Below are positions 1 through 6,776 of a stretch of DNA of 23,599 nt, piece by piece. A program made the translations under genes and the position numbers. The stretch covers positions 1-23,599 of the forward strand of contig CAYMPL010000028.1 of the NCBI GenBank assembly GCA_964392415.1, in the 5' to 3' direction. Source of the stretch: CAYJMQ01 sp964392415 (GTDB lineage: Bacteria > Bdellovibrionota > JACOXK01 > 2-02-FULL-40-11). The stretch's first letter is position 1. Each line of letters opens with the position of its first letter. Below the pieces are notes generated by a model. The model saw nothing but the letters and a program-made list of their open reading frames with translations. It searched no databases and was not told the DNA's origin.

Positions 1-357
1 TCTTCGCCATCGATCGCGGAATTTCGACTCTATAAAGAAGGGGGACGCTTCTTTCTAAAAATTCTTGATACGCAGGCAGGGCATGCAAGAGTCGATACCA
101 GCTATCAAATCAAAATTCATCGCTCAACCTGGCTTATTGGGACGCATGTCGTCTGCCGTGGCCATTGGAAGAGCGACGGGACGAGAGAGATTGTCTATCT
201 TCTCGAAGAAGGAGCCGATAATCCTGTTGCGAAGGGGCTAAGAGAAGCAATTGAGTCTGGGACTGAATATACCGTTCGTCTGCGTGTGCATCGACAAAGC
301 CTTCTTTTTACCGGCGGACAGGTCTTCTTTGAGATTGAGAAAGAGATAAAGCCTTAA
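1..357 (+). CDS. Hypothetical protein, C-terminal part only (5' end outside window)
   Basis: An open frame runs from the first base of the window to a TAA at 355-357, giving 118 residues of the C-terminal end of a longer protein. The composition is that of a real protein (mixed charged and beta-prone segments, e.g. RFFLKILDTQAGHARVD and YTVRLRVHRQSLLFTGGQ), with no membrane segment in the visible part. The pattern of short beta-strands suggests a beta-sandwich or beta-barrel domain, but I do not recognise a family. It is followed after 40 bases by the CAP-domain lipoprotein on the same strand, so the two could be cotranscribed. No function is assigned. Confidence 0.6.
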   Translation, partial: SSPSIAEFRLYKEGGRFFLKILDTQAGHARVDTSYQIKIHRSTWLIGTHVVCRGHWKSDGTREIVYLLEEGADNPVAKGLREAIESGTEYTVRLRVHRQSLLFTGGQVFFEIEKEIKP

Positions 358-397
358 ATTTGACTTCTAATGAGTTGCTAGGTAGCATTGAAGCTGT

Positions 398-1024
398 ATG
401 GCACGTTGGTGGATGGGGTTTTGTCTCCTTACGTTTATTTATATTTCAAGCTGCGGTGATATTGAGGAGTTCATAGGGAAAGGGGGGGAAGGGAGTGCCC
501 TTTTGGTGGCTAATGCCGCTTCTTTATCTCAAGGTGTATTCAACACCATCAATCAGACACGGCAAGCGAATGGGAGGGGGGTATTGACATTCAATCAGGT
601 GGTTTCTGATCACGCCGTGCGGGCTGCGCAAGAAAATCTTCAAGCTTATTTAAATAATCAGCGAGGGGATCAAAATATTGGGCGGGTGGATCTCGTTCAT
701 TCTACCAATCCACCGAATGCAAATGGTGTTTCTCGGGATCAGATTGTTCCACCGGATCGGGTTCAAGAGAATCTATACGCCACGACGATCTCGATGTCGC
801 AGGATCAAATGGCCAATGATGTTACCAATCAATGGCTTCAGAGCCTTTCGACCGATACCGCTACAGGGCATTGTGAAAACCTTCTCTACCCCAATCATCA
901 CTCAGTCGGCGTGGGAGCGGCAACGGGCCGGGACTCACGAGGAAGGCAGGTGGTTGTGATTTCAGCCGGTTTTATCTGTCCTCAAAATAACTGTTTCCGT
1001 ATTCGTACGCTGCGATGCGGCTGA
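398..1024 (+). CDS. CAP/SCP-domain (PR-1 like) lipoprotein
   Basis: This 208-residue protein starts with a short basic/hydrophobic leader ending in ISSC, a lipobox-like site, with the acceptor Cys at about residue 19. It is therefore probably a lipid-anchored envelope protein. Residues about 45-195 match the CAP (cysteine-rich secretory/antigen 5/PR-1) fold. There is an N-terminal helix segment (FNTINQTRQANG), a QENLYATT stretch equivalent to the GEN motif, and a TGHCENLLYPNHHSVGVG stretch equivalent to the GH..NLL....VGVG motif. Bacterial CAP proteins are secreted or surface proteins of mostly unknown role. Four Cys in the last quarter may form disulfides. The start is uncertain: ATG at 413 is an alternative and neither has a strong Shine-Dalgarno. 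The gene converges on the pdhB gene, with a large hairpin between them. Confidence 0.8.
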   Translation: MARWWMGFCLLTFIYISSCGDIEEFIGKGGEGSALLVANAASLSQGVFNTINQTRQANGRGVLTFNQVVSDHAVRAAQENLQAYLNNQRGDQNIGRVDLVHSTNPPNANGVSRDQIVPPDRVQENLYATTISMSQDQMANDVTNQWLQSLSTDTATGHCENLLYPNHHSVGVGAATGRDSRGRQVVVISAGFICPQNNCFRIRTLRCG

Positions 1025-1041
1025 GCCATGGCTTTTAATAA

Positions 1042-1159
1042 TAGATAAAAAATTATCGCAAGCACGGGGAGAGATACTTTCCGGAGCGCGCCTCAGCTAC
1101 GCTGCCAGCGCGCGAAGGAAACGTATCTCTCCCCGATGATTCCATAAAATTTTTATCTA
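1042..1159. repeat. 118-bp nested inverted repeat between convergent genes
   Basis: Outer arms TAGATAAAAAATTAT (1042-1056) and ATAAAATTTTTATCTA (1144-1159) are near-complementary. Inner arms CGGGGAGAGATAC (1065-1077) and GTATCTCTCCCCG (1123-1135) are perfectly complementary. Inside these lie a further GCGCGC pair and a loop containing CAGC-TAC-GCTG. The element fills the whole space between the CAP gene and the end of pdhB. It could act as a bidirectional terminator, or be a MITE/REP-type insertion; the AT-rich outer arms would give a U-tract on either strand. Confidence 0.7.
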
Positions 1160-1160
1160 G

Positions 1161-2150
1161 CTATTTTTCCATGACCTTATCAATGGCTCGCTCAATTCTC
1201 TGCGGATCGGGGAGGTAGACTTCTTCTCGGGCGAAAAAGGGGACCGGGGTATCCCATCCGGTGACACGCTGAACAGGAACTTTTAAATACTCCAGCGCAA
1301 ATTCATTAATTCGCGCGATGATTTCAGCCGCGATTCCTCCGGAGCGCGGGGCTTCATGAACAATGACAACCCGTCCGGTTTTTTTAACGCTTTCGATAAT
1401 CGTTTGAGTGTCCATCGGTGAAATGGTGATGAGGTCGATGACTTCAGGATCGTACCCTTTTTCCTTAACCATTTTTTCAACCACTTTTTTGGTTCGATTG
1501 AGCATGGAGCCGTAAGAAATGATGGTGAGATCTTTACCGGGGCGAATAATCTCTGCTTTCCCAATCGGAAAGAGCTCTTCTTCGACAGGGACATCCTCTC
1601 TAAACGCGCGATAGATCGCTTCGGGCTCAAAAAATAAAACGGGATCCTCTGATCGAATGGCGGATTTAATCAAGGCGCGCGCTTTTCTTGGCCCCGAAGG
1701 GATGACGACCGTAAGTCCCGGGCAGTGGGCGTAGATCATCTCCATCGATTCTGAATGATGTTCCAGCGCGCGAATGCCACCGCCATAGGGGGCTCTGAGA
1801 ACCATCGGAACTTTAAACGAACCCCGGCTTCGCAGGCGCAGGGCAGAGGCATGTGATTTTAGATGATCATAGGCGAGATAAAGAAAACCCATGAATTGGA
1901 TTTCACAGACGGGTCGCTTGCCATAAATGGCAAGACCGACAGATGCCCCAACGATTCCCTGTTCCGCAAGGGGGGTATCGACAACACGCTCCGCGCCAAA
2001 TTCCTGAATGAGTCCTTTGGTCACCCGAAATACACCGCCATCGACGCCGACATCTTCTCCCAGGATGATGACATTTTTATCCCGCCGCATTTCTTCTTTG
2101 AGACCCAGATTGATTGCCTCAACGAGCGTAAGTCGCTCCGTTTTTTCCAT
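1161..2150 (-). CDS. pdhB: Pyruvate/2-oxoacid dehydrogenase E1 component, beta subunit
   Basis: 329 residues, the normal length for the E1 beta subunit of the alpha2beta2-type pyruvate, acetoin or branched-chain 2-oxoacid dehydrogenase. It starts TLVEAINLGLKEEMRRD, followed by the family blocks ILGEDVGVDGGVFRVT, DTPLAEQGIVGASVG and APYGGGIRALEHHSES, and the transketolase C-terminal domain with VVIVHEAPRSGG. With E1 alpha it forms the thiamine diphosphate site that decarboxylates the 2-oxoacid and acylates the E2 lipoyl group. The gene begins one base after the E1 alpha stop codon, so the two are surely cotranscribed and translationally coupled. No E2 or E3 gene lies in the window. The choice of pyruvate over branched-chain oxoacids rests on the E1 alpha sequence and is moderate. 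Confidence 0.93.
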   Translation of the reverse strand: MEKTERLTLVEAINLGLKEEMRRDKNVIILGEDVGVDGGVFRVTKGLIQEFGAERVVDTPLAEQGIVGASVGLAIYGKRPVCEIQFMGFLYLAYDHLKSHASALRLRSRGSFKVPMVLRAPYGGGIRALEHHSESMEMIYAHCPGLTVVIPSGPRKARALIKSAIRSEDPVLFFEPEAIYRAFREDVPVEEELFPIGKAEIIRPGKDLTIISYGSMLNRTKKVVEKMVKEKGYDPEVIDLITISPMDTQTIIESVKKTGRVVIVHEAPRSGGIAAEIIARINEFALEYLKVPVQRVTGWDTPVPFFAREEVYLPDPQRIERAIDKVMEK

Positions 2151-2151
2151 G

Positions 2152-3315
2152 CTAATCTTCTGCTTCCTCCAGCTCCCCCACCGCGGCGGCGCCGCCGGGC
2201 GCTTTTTTGGGTTCTGATGCCCCTTTGATGACCTGTCGTCCCCGAATATTTTCTTCGGCCTCCCCTTTTTGTAGTTTCAGGTAAGGTGGAATGACGTCGT
2301 AAACATAGTCGAAAAATGCGAGGGGATCTGGATTGGAATTTCTAAAGTTTTCCGCTGCTTCATATCCCGCTTTAATTTTTTCTTTAATTTCATTTTCAAG
2401 CTTTTCTTCCTTTTCTCCATCCCAAAGCTGTTCGCTTTCGAGGTATTTTCGAAAGCGAACCAAAGGATCACACTTGCGCCATTCCTCCTCTTCGCTTTTG
2501 CTCCGGTAGACAGTTGGATCGTCGGCGGTGGTATGAGCGCTCAATCGATAGGTCAGAGCTTCAATCAAAGTTGCGCCTTCCCCTTTTTTGGCGCGTTTGA
2601 GCGCTTCATCGGTTGCCTGATAGACTGCGAAAAAATCGTTTCCATCGACCTGGATCCCTGCCACGCCGTACGCCAGCGCTTTTTGCGCGAGTGTTTCCGA
2701 GGCGGTCTGCTTTTTCCTCGGCGTTGAAATCGCCCACTGGTTATTTTGGCATAAAAAAATGCAGGGGAGTTTTAAAACACCGCAAAAATTGAGCGCCTCA
2801 TGAAAATTTCCTTCAGAAGTTGCGCCATCGCCAAAATAGACAATGACCGCCGAAAGTTTTTGATCGAGTTTGAGCCCCCATGCGATCCCGGCGGCATAAG
2901 CGCATTGGGTTGCGACGGGGACAGCGGTTGGAAGATTGTGTGTTCCTTTCAGTTCGACATTAAAATCTTCAAACCCCATGAGAGCGGTGAGGTAATTTTT
3001 AACAGAGAGTCCGCGAATCAGCGCGGCGCCCAATTCGCGAAACGAGGGGACAAACCAATCTTCTTCCGTGAGCGCGATCGCAGATCCGACCTGTGCCGCT
3101 TCCTGGCCGATGCTGGGAGCAAAGGTGCCGATTCGCCCCTGTCGTTGATAGCGAAGCGCCTGTTCATCGAGCCTTCTTGTAAAGAGCATCACCTCGTATG
3201 CCCGAAGAATGGTCTCCTTCGGCAGCGAAGGGAGAAGAGAGCGGTCTACCGAGCCATCTTCCTTTAAGATCGAGAGGCTTTCGATATCGTAGAGTTTAAT
3301 CTTTTCTTTTGGCAT
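2152..3315 (-). CDS. pdhA: Pyruvate/2-oxoacid dehydrogenase E1 component, alpha subunit
   Basis: 387 residues. The thiamine-diphosphate motif is visible as GDGATSEGNFHEALNFC followed by CQNN. The entry region RYQRQGRIGTFAPSIGQEAA and the loop YRLSAHTTADDPTVYRS are typical of the pyruvate-type E1 alpha, although branched-chain and acetoin enzymes are close relatives. The C-terminus carries a low-complexity extension (about the last 30 residues, including APGGAAAVGELEEAED). It is encoded by a very GC-rich stretch with a CGGCGGCGCCGCCG palindrome at 2184-2197, unlike the rest of the gene. The gene is divergent from the peroxiredoxin across a 105-bp intergenic region and is first in a two-gene operon with pdhB. 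Confidence 0.92.
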   Translation of the reverse strand: MPKEKIKLYDIESLSILKEDGSVDRSLLPSLPKETILRAYEVMLFTRRLDEQALRYQRQGRIGTFAPSIGQEAAQVGSAIALTEEDWFVPSFRELGAALIRGLSVKNYLTALMGFEDFNVELKGTHNLPTAVPVATQCAYAAGIAWGLKLDQKLSAVIVYFGDGATSEGNFHEALNFCGVLKLPCIFLCQNNQWAISTPRKKQTASETLAQKALAYGVAGIQVDGNDFFAVYQATDEALKRAKKGEGATLIEALTYRLSAHTTADDPTVYRSKSEEEEWRKCDPLVRFRKYLESEQLWDGEKEEKLENEIKEKIKAGYEAAENFRNSNPDPLAFFDYVYDVIPPYLKLQKGEAEENIRGRQVIKGASEPKKAPGGAAAVGELEEAED

Positions 3316-3334
3316 GATTTTAACCTATGCGTCC

Positions 3335-3364
3335 TTGACAAAAAAGCAGGTCATGACCTATAGT
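3335..3364 (+). promoter_or_regulatory. Sigma70-like promoter of the peroxiredoxin gene
   Basis: A consensus -35 box TTGACA (3335-3340) is followed after 18 bases by TATAGT (3359-3364), a five-of-six match to the -10 consensus. Transcription would begin near 3371 and leave a leader of about 50 bases ending in a strong ribosome site, AAGGAGG (3406-3412), eight bases before the ATG at 3421. Confidence 0.65.
3348..3359. promoter_or_regulatory. Perfect 12-bp palindrome in the promoter spacer, possible operator
   Basis: AGGTCATGACCT at 3348-3359 is a perfect palindrome. It occupies the spacer of the peroxiredoxin promoter and touches the -10 box. A dimeric regulator bound here would block RNA polymerase. 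The regulator is unknown, and the sequence is not an obvious PerR or OxyR box. The site also lies about 35-45 bp upstream of pdhA, so it could affect both divergent genes. Confidence 0.4.
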
Positions 3365-3387
3365 CATCTCTTCTTTAATTATCGGAT

Positions 3388-3404
3388 AAGATTTTCATAA
3401 TCTT
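3388..3404. promoter_or_regulatory. Interrupted inverted repeat in the peroxiredoxin leader
   Basis: AAGATT and AATCTT are separated by five bases (TTCAT) just upstream of the Shine-Dalgarno sequence. It may be a second operator half-site pair or a weak leader hairpin. It is short enough to be chance. Confidence 0.25.
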
Positions 3405-3420
3405 TAAGGAGGAAGAAATC

Positions 3421-4005
3421 ATGTCATGTCTGGTTCAAAAACCGGCCCCGGAATTTAAAGGGCAGGCTGTGGTCGGGAAGGCATTCAAAGAGATTAAACT
3501 GTCAGACTACAAAGGGAAGTGGGTTGTCCTGTTCTTTTATCCCCTTGATTTTACTTTTGTCTGTCCGACGGAAATCACGGCGTTCGACGCGCAGTATGAG
3601 AAATTTAACGAGCTCAATGCCGAGGTCATTGGGGTTTCAGTCGACAGTCACTACACGCATCTGGCCTGGGTTAACACACCGAGGAAAGATGGAGGGGTTT
3701 CTGATCTTAAATTTCCACTCCTTTCTGATCTTTCCAAAAATATTTCGCGCGATTATGGCGTTCTCCTCGATTCGGGGATTGCCCTTCGCGGACTTTTCAT
3801 TATTAATCCAAAAGGGGTTGTTCAATATACGGTGATTCATGATCTTTCGATTGGGCGAAATGTGGATGAAGCCCTTCGCGTATTGGCCGCGCTTCAGCAA
3901 GTTGAGAAGACAGGCGAGGTTTGTCCGGCCAACTGGAAACCGGGGGCAGAAACCATGCGCCCGAATCCTGCGGAATCCAAGAAGTATTTTCAAAAACGGG
4001 CTTAA
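3421..4005 (+). CDS. Typical 2-Cys peroxiredoxin (AhpC/Prx1 family)
   Basis: 194 residues, the usual length for this family. The peroxidatic Cys is C48 in DFTFVCPTE and the resolving Cys is C168 in GEVCPANWKPG. An Arg in the conserved SRDYGVL segment lies downstream. The enzyme reduces hydrogen peroxide and organic peroxides in the cytoplasm, drawing electrons from thioredoxin or an AhpF-type reductase; neither is in the window. The C-terminus keeps a YF pair (residues 189-190). The GGLG loop of over-oxidation-sensitive peroxiredoxins reads GGVS (91-94), so sensitivity to hyperoxidation is uncertain. The start is fixed by AAGGAGG eight bases upstream. The gene stands alone behind its own strong promoter. 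Confidence 0.96.
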   Translation: MSCLVQKPAPEFKGQAVVGKAFKEIKLSDYKGKWVVLFFYPLDFTFVCPTEITAFDAQYEKFNELNAEVIGVSVDSHYTHLAWVNTPRKDGGVSDLKFPLLSDLSKNISRDYGVLLDSGIALRGLFIINPKGVVQYTVIHDLSIGRNVDEALRVLAALQQVEKTGEVCPANWKPGAETMRPNPAESKKYFQKRA

Positions 4006-4020
4006 CTTTCTTATAAGCCC
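3991..4020 (-). terminator. Possible hairpin terminator for the Na/Pi cotransporter gene
   Basis: GGGCTTA (3998-4004) and TAAGCCC (4014-4020) form a 7-bp stem across the two convergent stop codons. Read on the minus strand, the stem is followed by GTTTTTG, a short U-tract. On the plus strand the following bases are only mildly T-rich. A weak terminator, mainly for the minus-strand gene, is likely. Confidence 0.45.
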
Positions 4021-5636
4021 TTGCGTTCTTCTTTCTGTAGAATCGGGTAAGCGATATTGCTGATAAATGAGTTAATGCGTCTCAAAAAACTCAAAAGCTC
4101 AAGGTGAATCGCGCTGGTATCGATCGTTTCTTTCACCCCTTGTCTTAGTCGCGACAGATGTCTTTCCCGTAATTGCAATTCAAGCTCCAGCAGCTGATCC
4201 TTGGTTCGAATGACCTTATGGCAAAGCACAATATCACGATTGGTAAACGCGGAGATGGTCAATTGAAAATTTTGAACGACACGTCTGTGAAAATCGGTAA
4301 TTTCCTGAAGCCCTTCTTTCGAAAATGAGAGTTTCTTTTCAAGATTGACTTTTGCAAGGGGCAGAATCGACTTATCAACCACATCCGCAATGTGTTCGAG
4401 GTCACTGATCAGGATGATAAGTTCAAGCTGCTGCGCGGCCTGATCTTCAGAAATCGGCTGCTGGGAAACCTGGATCAGATAATTTTTAATTTCTTTATAA
4501 AGGATATCTGTCCTATCCTCGAGATCTTCAATTTCACCTATGGTTTGAGGAGCATTTTGTTTAAAAATAGTTATCGTTTTTTCAAGCATGTCCTGAACAA
4601 TCTCCGCCATGCGGATGACCTCGCGTTTGGCCTGGCCGAACGCGAAAGCCGGGGTTGAAAGAACCTGCGGGTCCAGATATTTAGCGCGGAAGGCTTCCGG
4701 TTCTGGTTTTAAAGGGAATATTTTTTTCATCAATCGCGCGCCGAATGAAATAGCCGGGAGAAATAATATGGCAAGAATGCCATTAAACATAAAATGGGCG
4801 TTTGCGATTTGGTGGCAGATGTTGCTTCCGCTGAGTAAGACAATTTTTTCGAAATGAGCCAGGAAGGGGAAGAAAAGGAAAGCGCCGGCGGTTTTTAAGA
4901 GCAGATGGGAAACGGCAACCTGTTGTCCCTTGTCGTTTGATCTGAGAGAGACAAGAAGAGGGAGCGCGCAGCCGCCAATATTGGCGCCGATGATGAGGGG
5001 AAGGGCATGGCTGAGCGGCAGCCATCCCGACCGCGCAAGAGACAAAAGGATTCCGAGCGACGCGGCGCTGCTTTGAAGGACTGCTGTAAAGATGGCGGCG
5101 ACGATTAGGGAGATAAAGGGATATTCAGCGGAGAGTTTGATTAAAAGATGGAGGTTCTCAGAGGATCGAAACTGAGAGGCCGCTTCTGACATCTGCCACA
5201 TTCCAAGAAAAATGAATCCGATTCCTAAAACAAAATGTCCAAACGGTTTTTGTACGGGTCTTAGAAAAAGGGAGAGCAAAGATCCGATAATGATGAGAAG
5301 AAGGGAATAATCCGCTATATTGAAAGCGATCAGCTGCACTGTAATAGTTGTTCCCACATCCGCTCCCAGGATGAGTGCCATCGCCTGTGTGAGGGTAATG
5401 AGCGAAGATGCGGCAAATCCAACCACCATTGCAATTGTTGCTGAACTGCTTTGCAGGACGAGCGTCATAAAGAAGCCGGTGGCAAAAGAGGTGAAGCGGT
5501 CTTCTTTAAGCGTTGTGAGAAAGTCTCTTAAGGAGTCGCCCGCCACTTTCTGTAAATTCTCTTTGGCGATCCCCAATCCATAGATCAAAATTGAGATGCC
5601 GCCAAAGAGCACAAGCCATGTGAGGTGTGTCGACAT
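4011..5636 (-). CDS. Na+/phosphate cotransporter (NptA/PNaS family) with PhoU-like C-terminal domain
   Basis: 541 residues. The N-terminal ~310 residues form many hydrophobic segments with the two family repeats, QSSSATIAMVVGFAASS and QSSAASLGILLSLARSG. Each is followed by a glycine-rich signature (ILGADVGTTITVQ; IIGANIGGCALPLL). These are the inverted QSS repeats that bind sodium and phosphate in the PNaS family. Residues about 335-541 are helical and charged, like PhoU domains, and probably sense phosphate status. The predicted role is sodium-driven phosphate uptake or export control at the inner membrane. The gene is convergent with the peroxiredoxin, with stops five bases apart. Its start codon lies four bases from a dispersed repeat whose AGGA (plus strand TCCT, 5646-5649) serves as the only visible Shine-Dalgarno. 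Confidence 0.93.
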   Translation of the reverse strand: MSTHLTWLVLFGGISILIYGLGIAKENLQKVAGDSLRDFLTTLKEDRFTSFATGFFMTLVLQSSSATIAMVVGFAASSLITLTQAMALILGADVGTTITVQLIAFNIADYSLLLIIIGSLLSLFLRPVQKPFGHFVLGIGFIFLGMWQMSEAASQFRSSENLHLLIKLSAEYPFISLIVAAIFTAVLQSSAASLGILLSLARSGWLPLSHALPLIIGANIGGCALPLLVSLRSNDKGQQVAVSHLLLKTAGAFLFFPFLAHFEKIVLLSGSNICHQIANAHFMFNGILAILFLPAISFGARLMKKIFPLKPEPEAFRAKYLDPQVLSTPAFAFGQAKREVIRMAEIVQDMLEKTITIFKQNAPQTIGEIEDLEDRTDILYKEIKNYLIQVSQQPISEDQAAQQLELIILISDLEHIADVVDKSILPLAKVNLEKKLSFSKEGLQEITDFHRRVVQNFQLTISAFTNRDIVLCHKVIRTKDQLLELELQLRERHLSRLRQGVKETIDTSAIHLELLSFLRRINSFISNIAYPILQKEERKGL

Positions 5637-5640
5637 ATAG

Positions 5641-5694
5641 TGTCATCCTGAGGGCGAAGAGCCACAGGCTCGAGCCCGAAGGATCTCCTTCGGG
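5641..5694. repeat. Dispersed repeat TGTCATCCTGAGGG...GAAGGATCT, copy A (expanded loop)
   Basis: The core TGTCATCCTGAGGGCGAAG is followed by a small nested hairpin (GAGCC-ACA-GGCTC) and then by CCCGAAGGATCT, which extends into a perfect hairpin CCCGAAGGA/TCCTTCGGG (5675-5694). The same core recurs at 6239-6289 and 14660-14690. It lies immediately upstream of the Na/Pi cotransporter start codon. Confidence 0.85.
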
Positions 5695-5771
5695 AACAGC
5701 TATCTCTTCTTATCGGGCGAAGCGTTGTTTGACTAAAGAATTTGAGTCTGGTACAGATCAAACAGTTGAGC

Positions 5772-6248
5772 ATGGAAGTCGGTAAAGGGGTTACAGACGG
5801 TTTTTTAACAACGAAGGCCGAGGTTTTTATTAAATGGGCGAGGAAGAATTCGCTTTGGCCTTTGCCATTTGGAACAGCCTGTTGCGGGATTGAATACATG
5901 GCGGTTTTGGCATCGCACTACGATGTGTCGCGCTTTGGGGCGGAAGTCGTTCGATTTTCGCCAAGGCAGTCAGATCTTTTGATTGTCGCAGGGACGATTG
6001 TTGAAAAGATGGCCCCCGTTTTGAAAACAATTTACGATCAGATGCTCGATCCAAAATGGGTGATTGCAATGGGGGTTTGCGCGAGTTCCGGCGGTTTTTA
6101 TCGGGCATATCATGTGGTGCAGGGGATTCAGAGCATTATCCCCGTGGATGTTTATGTGCCCGGCTGTCCGCCAACACCTGAGGCGGTCATTCAGGGGATC
6201 ATGAAGGTTCAGGAGAAGATTGAGAAAACGAGAGTACTGTCATCCTGA
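5772..6248 (+). CDS. nuoB2: NADH-quinone oxidoreductase subunit B (second, stand-alone copy)
   Basis: 158 residues from the ATG at 5772. The frame also opens at a TTG at 5742, but the ATG gives the N-terminus expected of NuoB, with a short helix then FIKWARKNSLWPLPFG. All four ligands of the N2 [4Fe-4S] cluster are present: the CC pair (37-38, GTACCGIEYM), C103 (GVCASSGG) and C132 (PGCPPTPEA). NuoB passes electrons from the Fe-S chain to quinone in complex I. A second nuoB lies at 11675-12217 and differs clearly in sequence (GVCASSGGFYRAYH here, GSCATHGGPYWQYG there). This copy is followed by an A-type Fe-S carrier and an Mrp ATPase, not by nuoC. The last codons and stop (ACTGTCATCCTGA) come from a dispersed repeat. 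Confidence 0.92.
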   Translation: MEVGKGVTDGFLTTKAEVFIKWARKNSLWPLPFGTACCGIEYMAVLASHYDVSRFGAEVVRFSPRQSDLLIVAGTIVEKMAPVLKTIYDQMLDPKWVIAMGVCASSGGFYRAYHVVQGIQSIIPVDVYVPGCPPTPEAVIQGIMKVQEKIEKTRVLSS

Positions 6249-6289
6249 GGGGAATGATTGTCATCCTGAGGGCGAAGCCAGAAGGATCT
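6239..6289. repeat. Dispersed repeat, copy B (tandem: one truncated, one complete)
   Basis: A truncated unit TGTCATCCTGAGGGGA (6239-6254) is followed by a complete one, TGTCATCCTGAGGGCGAAG...GAAGGATCT (6259-6289). The first unit contains the TGA stop codon of nuoB2 at 6246-6248. The second ends 17 bases before the next start codon. Confidence 0.85.
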
Positions 6290-6306
6290 AATAAAAAGGA
6301 GAAAAA

Positions 6307-6771
6307 ATGGAAAAAGAAAAAACAAATAGCAGTGACAATCTTTTGAGTGTTGAATTCGAGGTGACGCCGATTGCGTCTCAAAAGATTCAGGCGATTATTG
6401 AAAAGGAAAATAAAGTTGGCTTTGGACTTCGGATTCGAGCGGCTTCAGGGGGGTGTTCGGGGACACAGTATCAATTAGGGCTTGATGAAAAGGAATCAGA
6501 AGGGGATGCCGTTTTGCTTTCAAATGGTGTTAAAGTCTTTATCGACCCTGAATCTCAAGAAGTCATTCAGGCAGGGAAACTCGATTATATCGAGGGACCT
6601 CAAGGCTCTGGTTTCAAAATTACGGCCACAGCAGAAGCCCATGGGGGGGGATGCGGAAGCCATGGTGGTGGCGGAGGATGCGGAAGCCATGACGGCGGCT
6701 CTCCGGGTGGGGGGAGCGGCAATCCTGAGAGCGGTGGGTGCGGTTCCGGGGGATGTGGCTGTCACCATTAA
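6307..6771 (+). CDS. A-type iron-sulfur carrier (HesB/IscA/ErpA-like) with Gly/Cys/His-rich tail
   Basis: 154 residues, compared with about 105-120 for usual A-type carriers. Residues 15-110 give the HesB fold, beginning FEVTPIASQKIQAIIEKE, with the first conserved Cys at C50 in AASGGCSG and the GPQGSGFKI block. In standard family members the chain ends soon afterwards with a CGC motif. Here, from residue 112 on, it becomes an extension of mostly Gly, Cys, His and Ser with two CGSH units (C116, C125), further Cys at 145, 150 and 152, and a final CGCHH. Such a tail could hold extra metal or deliver Fe to clusters. The ribosome site GGAG is five bases upstream of the ATG. The gene lies between nuoB2 and an Mrp ATPase, consistent with Fe-S cluster assembly. 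Confidence 0.88.
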   Translation: MEKEKTNSSDNLLSVEFEVTPIASQKIQAIIEKENKVGFGLRIRAASGGCSGTQYQLGLDEKESEGDAVLLSNGVKVFIDPESQEVIQAGKLDYIEGPQGSGFKITATAEAHGGGCGSHGGGGGCGSHDGGSPGGGSGNPESGGCGSGGCGCHH

Positions 6772-6776
6772 AAATC

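Noticed and set aside
5772..6248. nuoB2 as a [NiFe]-hydrogenase small subunit
   Set aside because: The length, the CC pair and the PGCPP context are those of NuoB. The extra cluster motifs of hydrogenase small subunits are absent and no large subunit is near.
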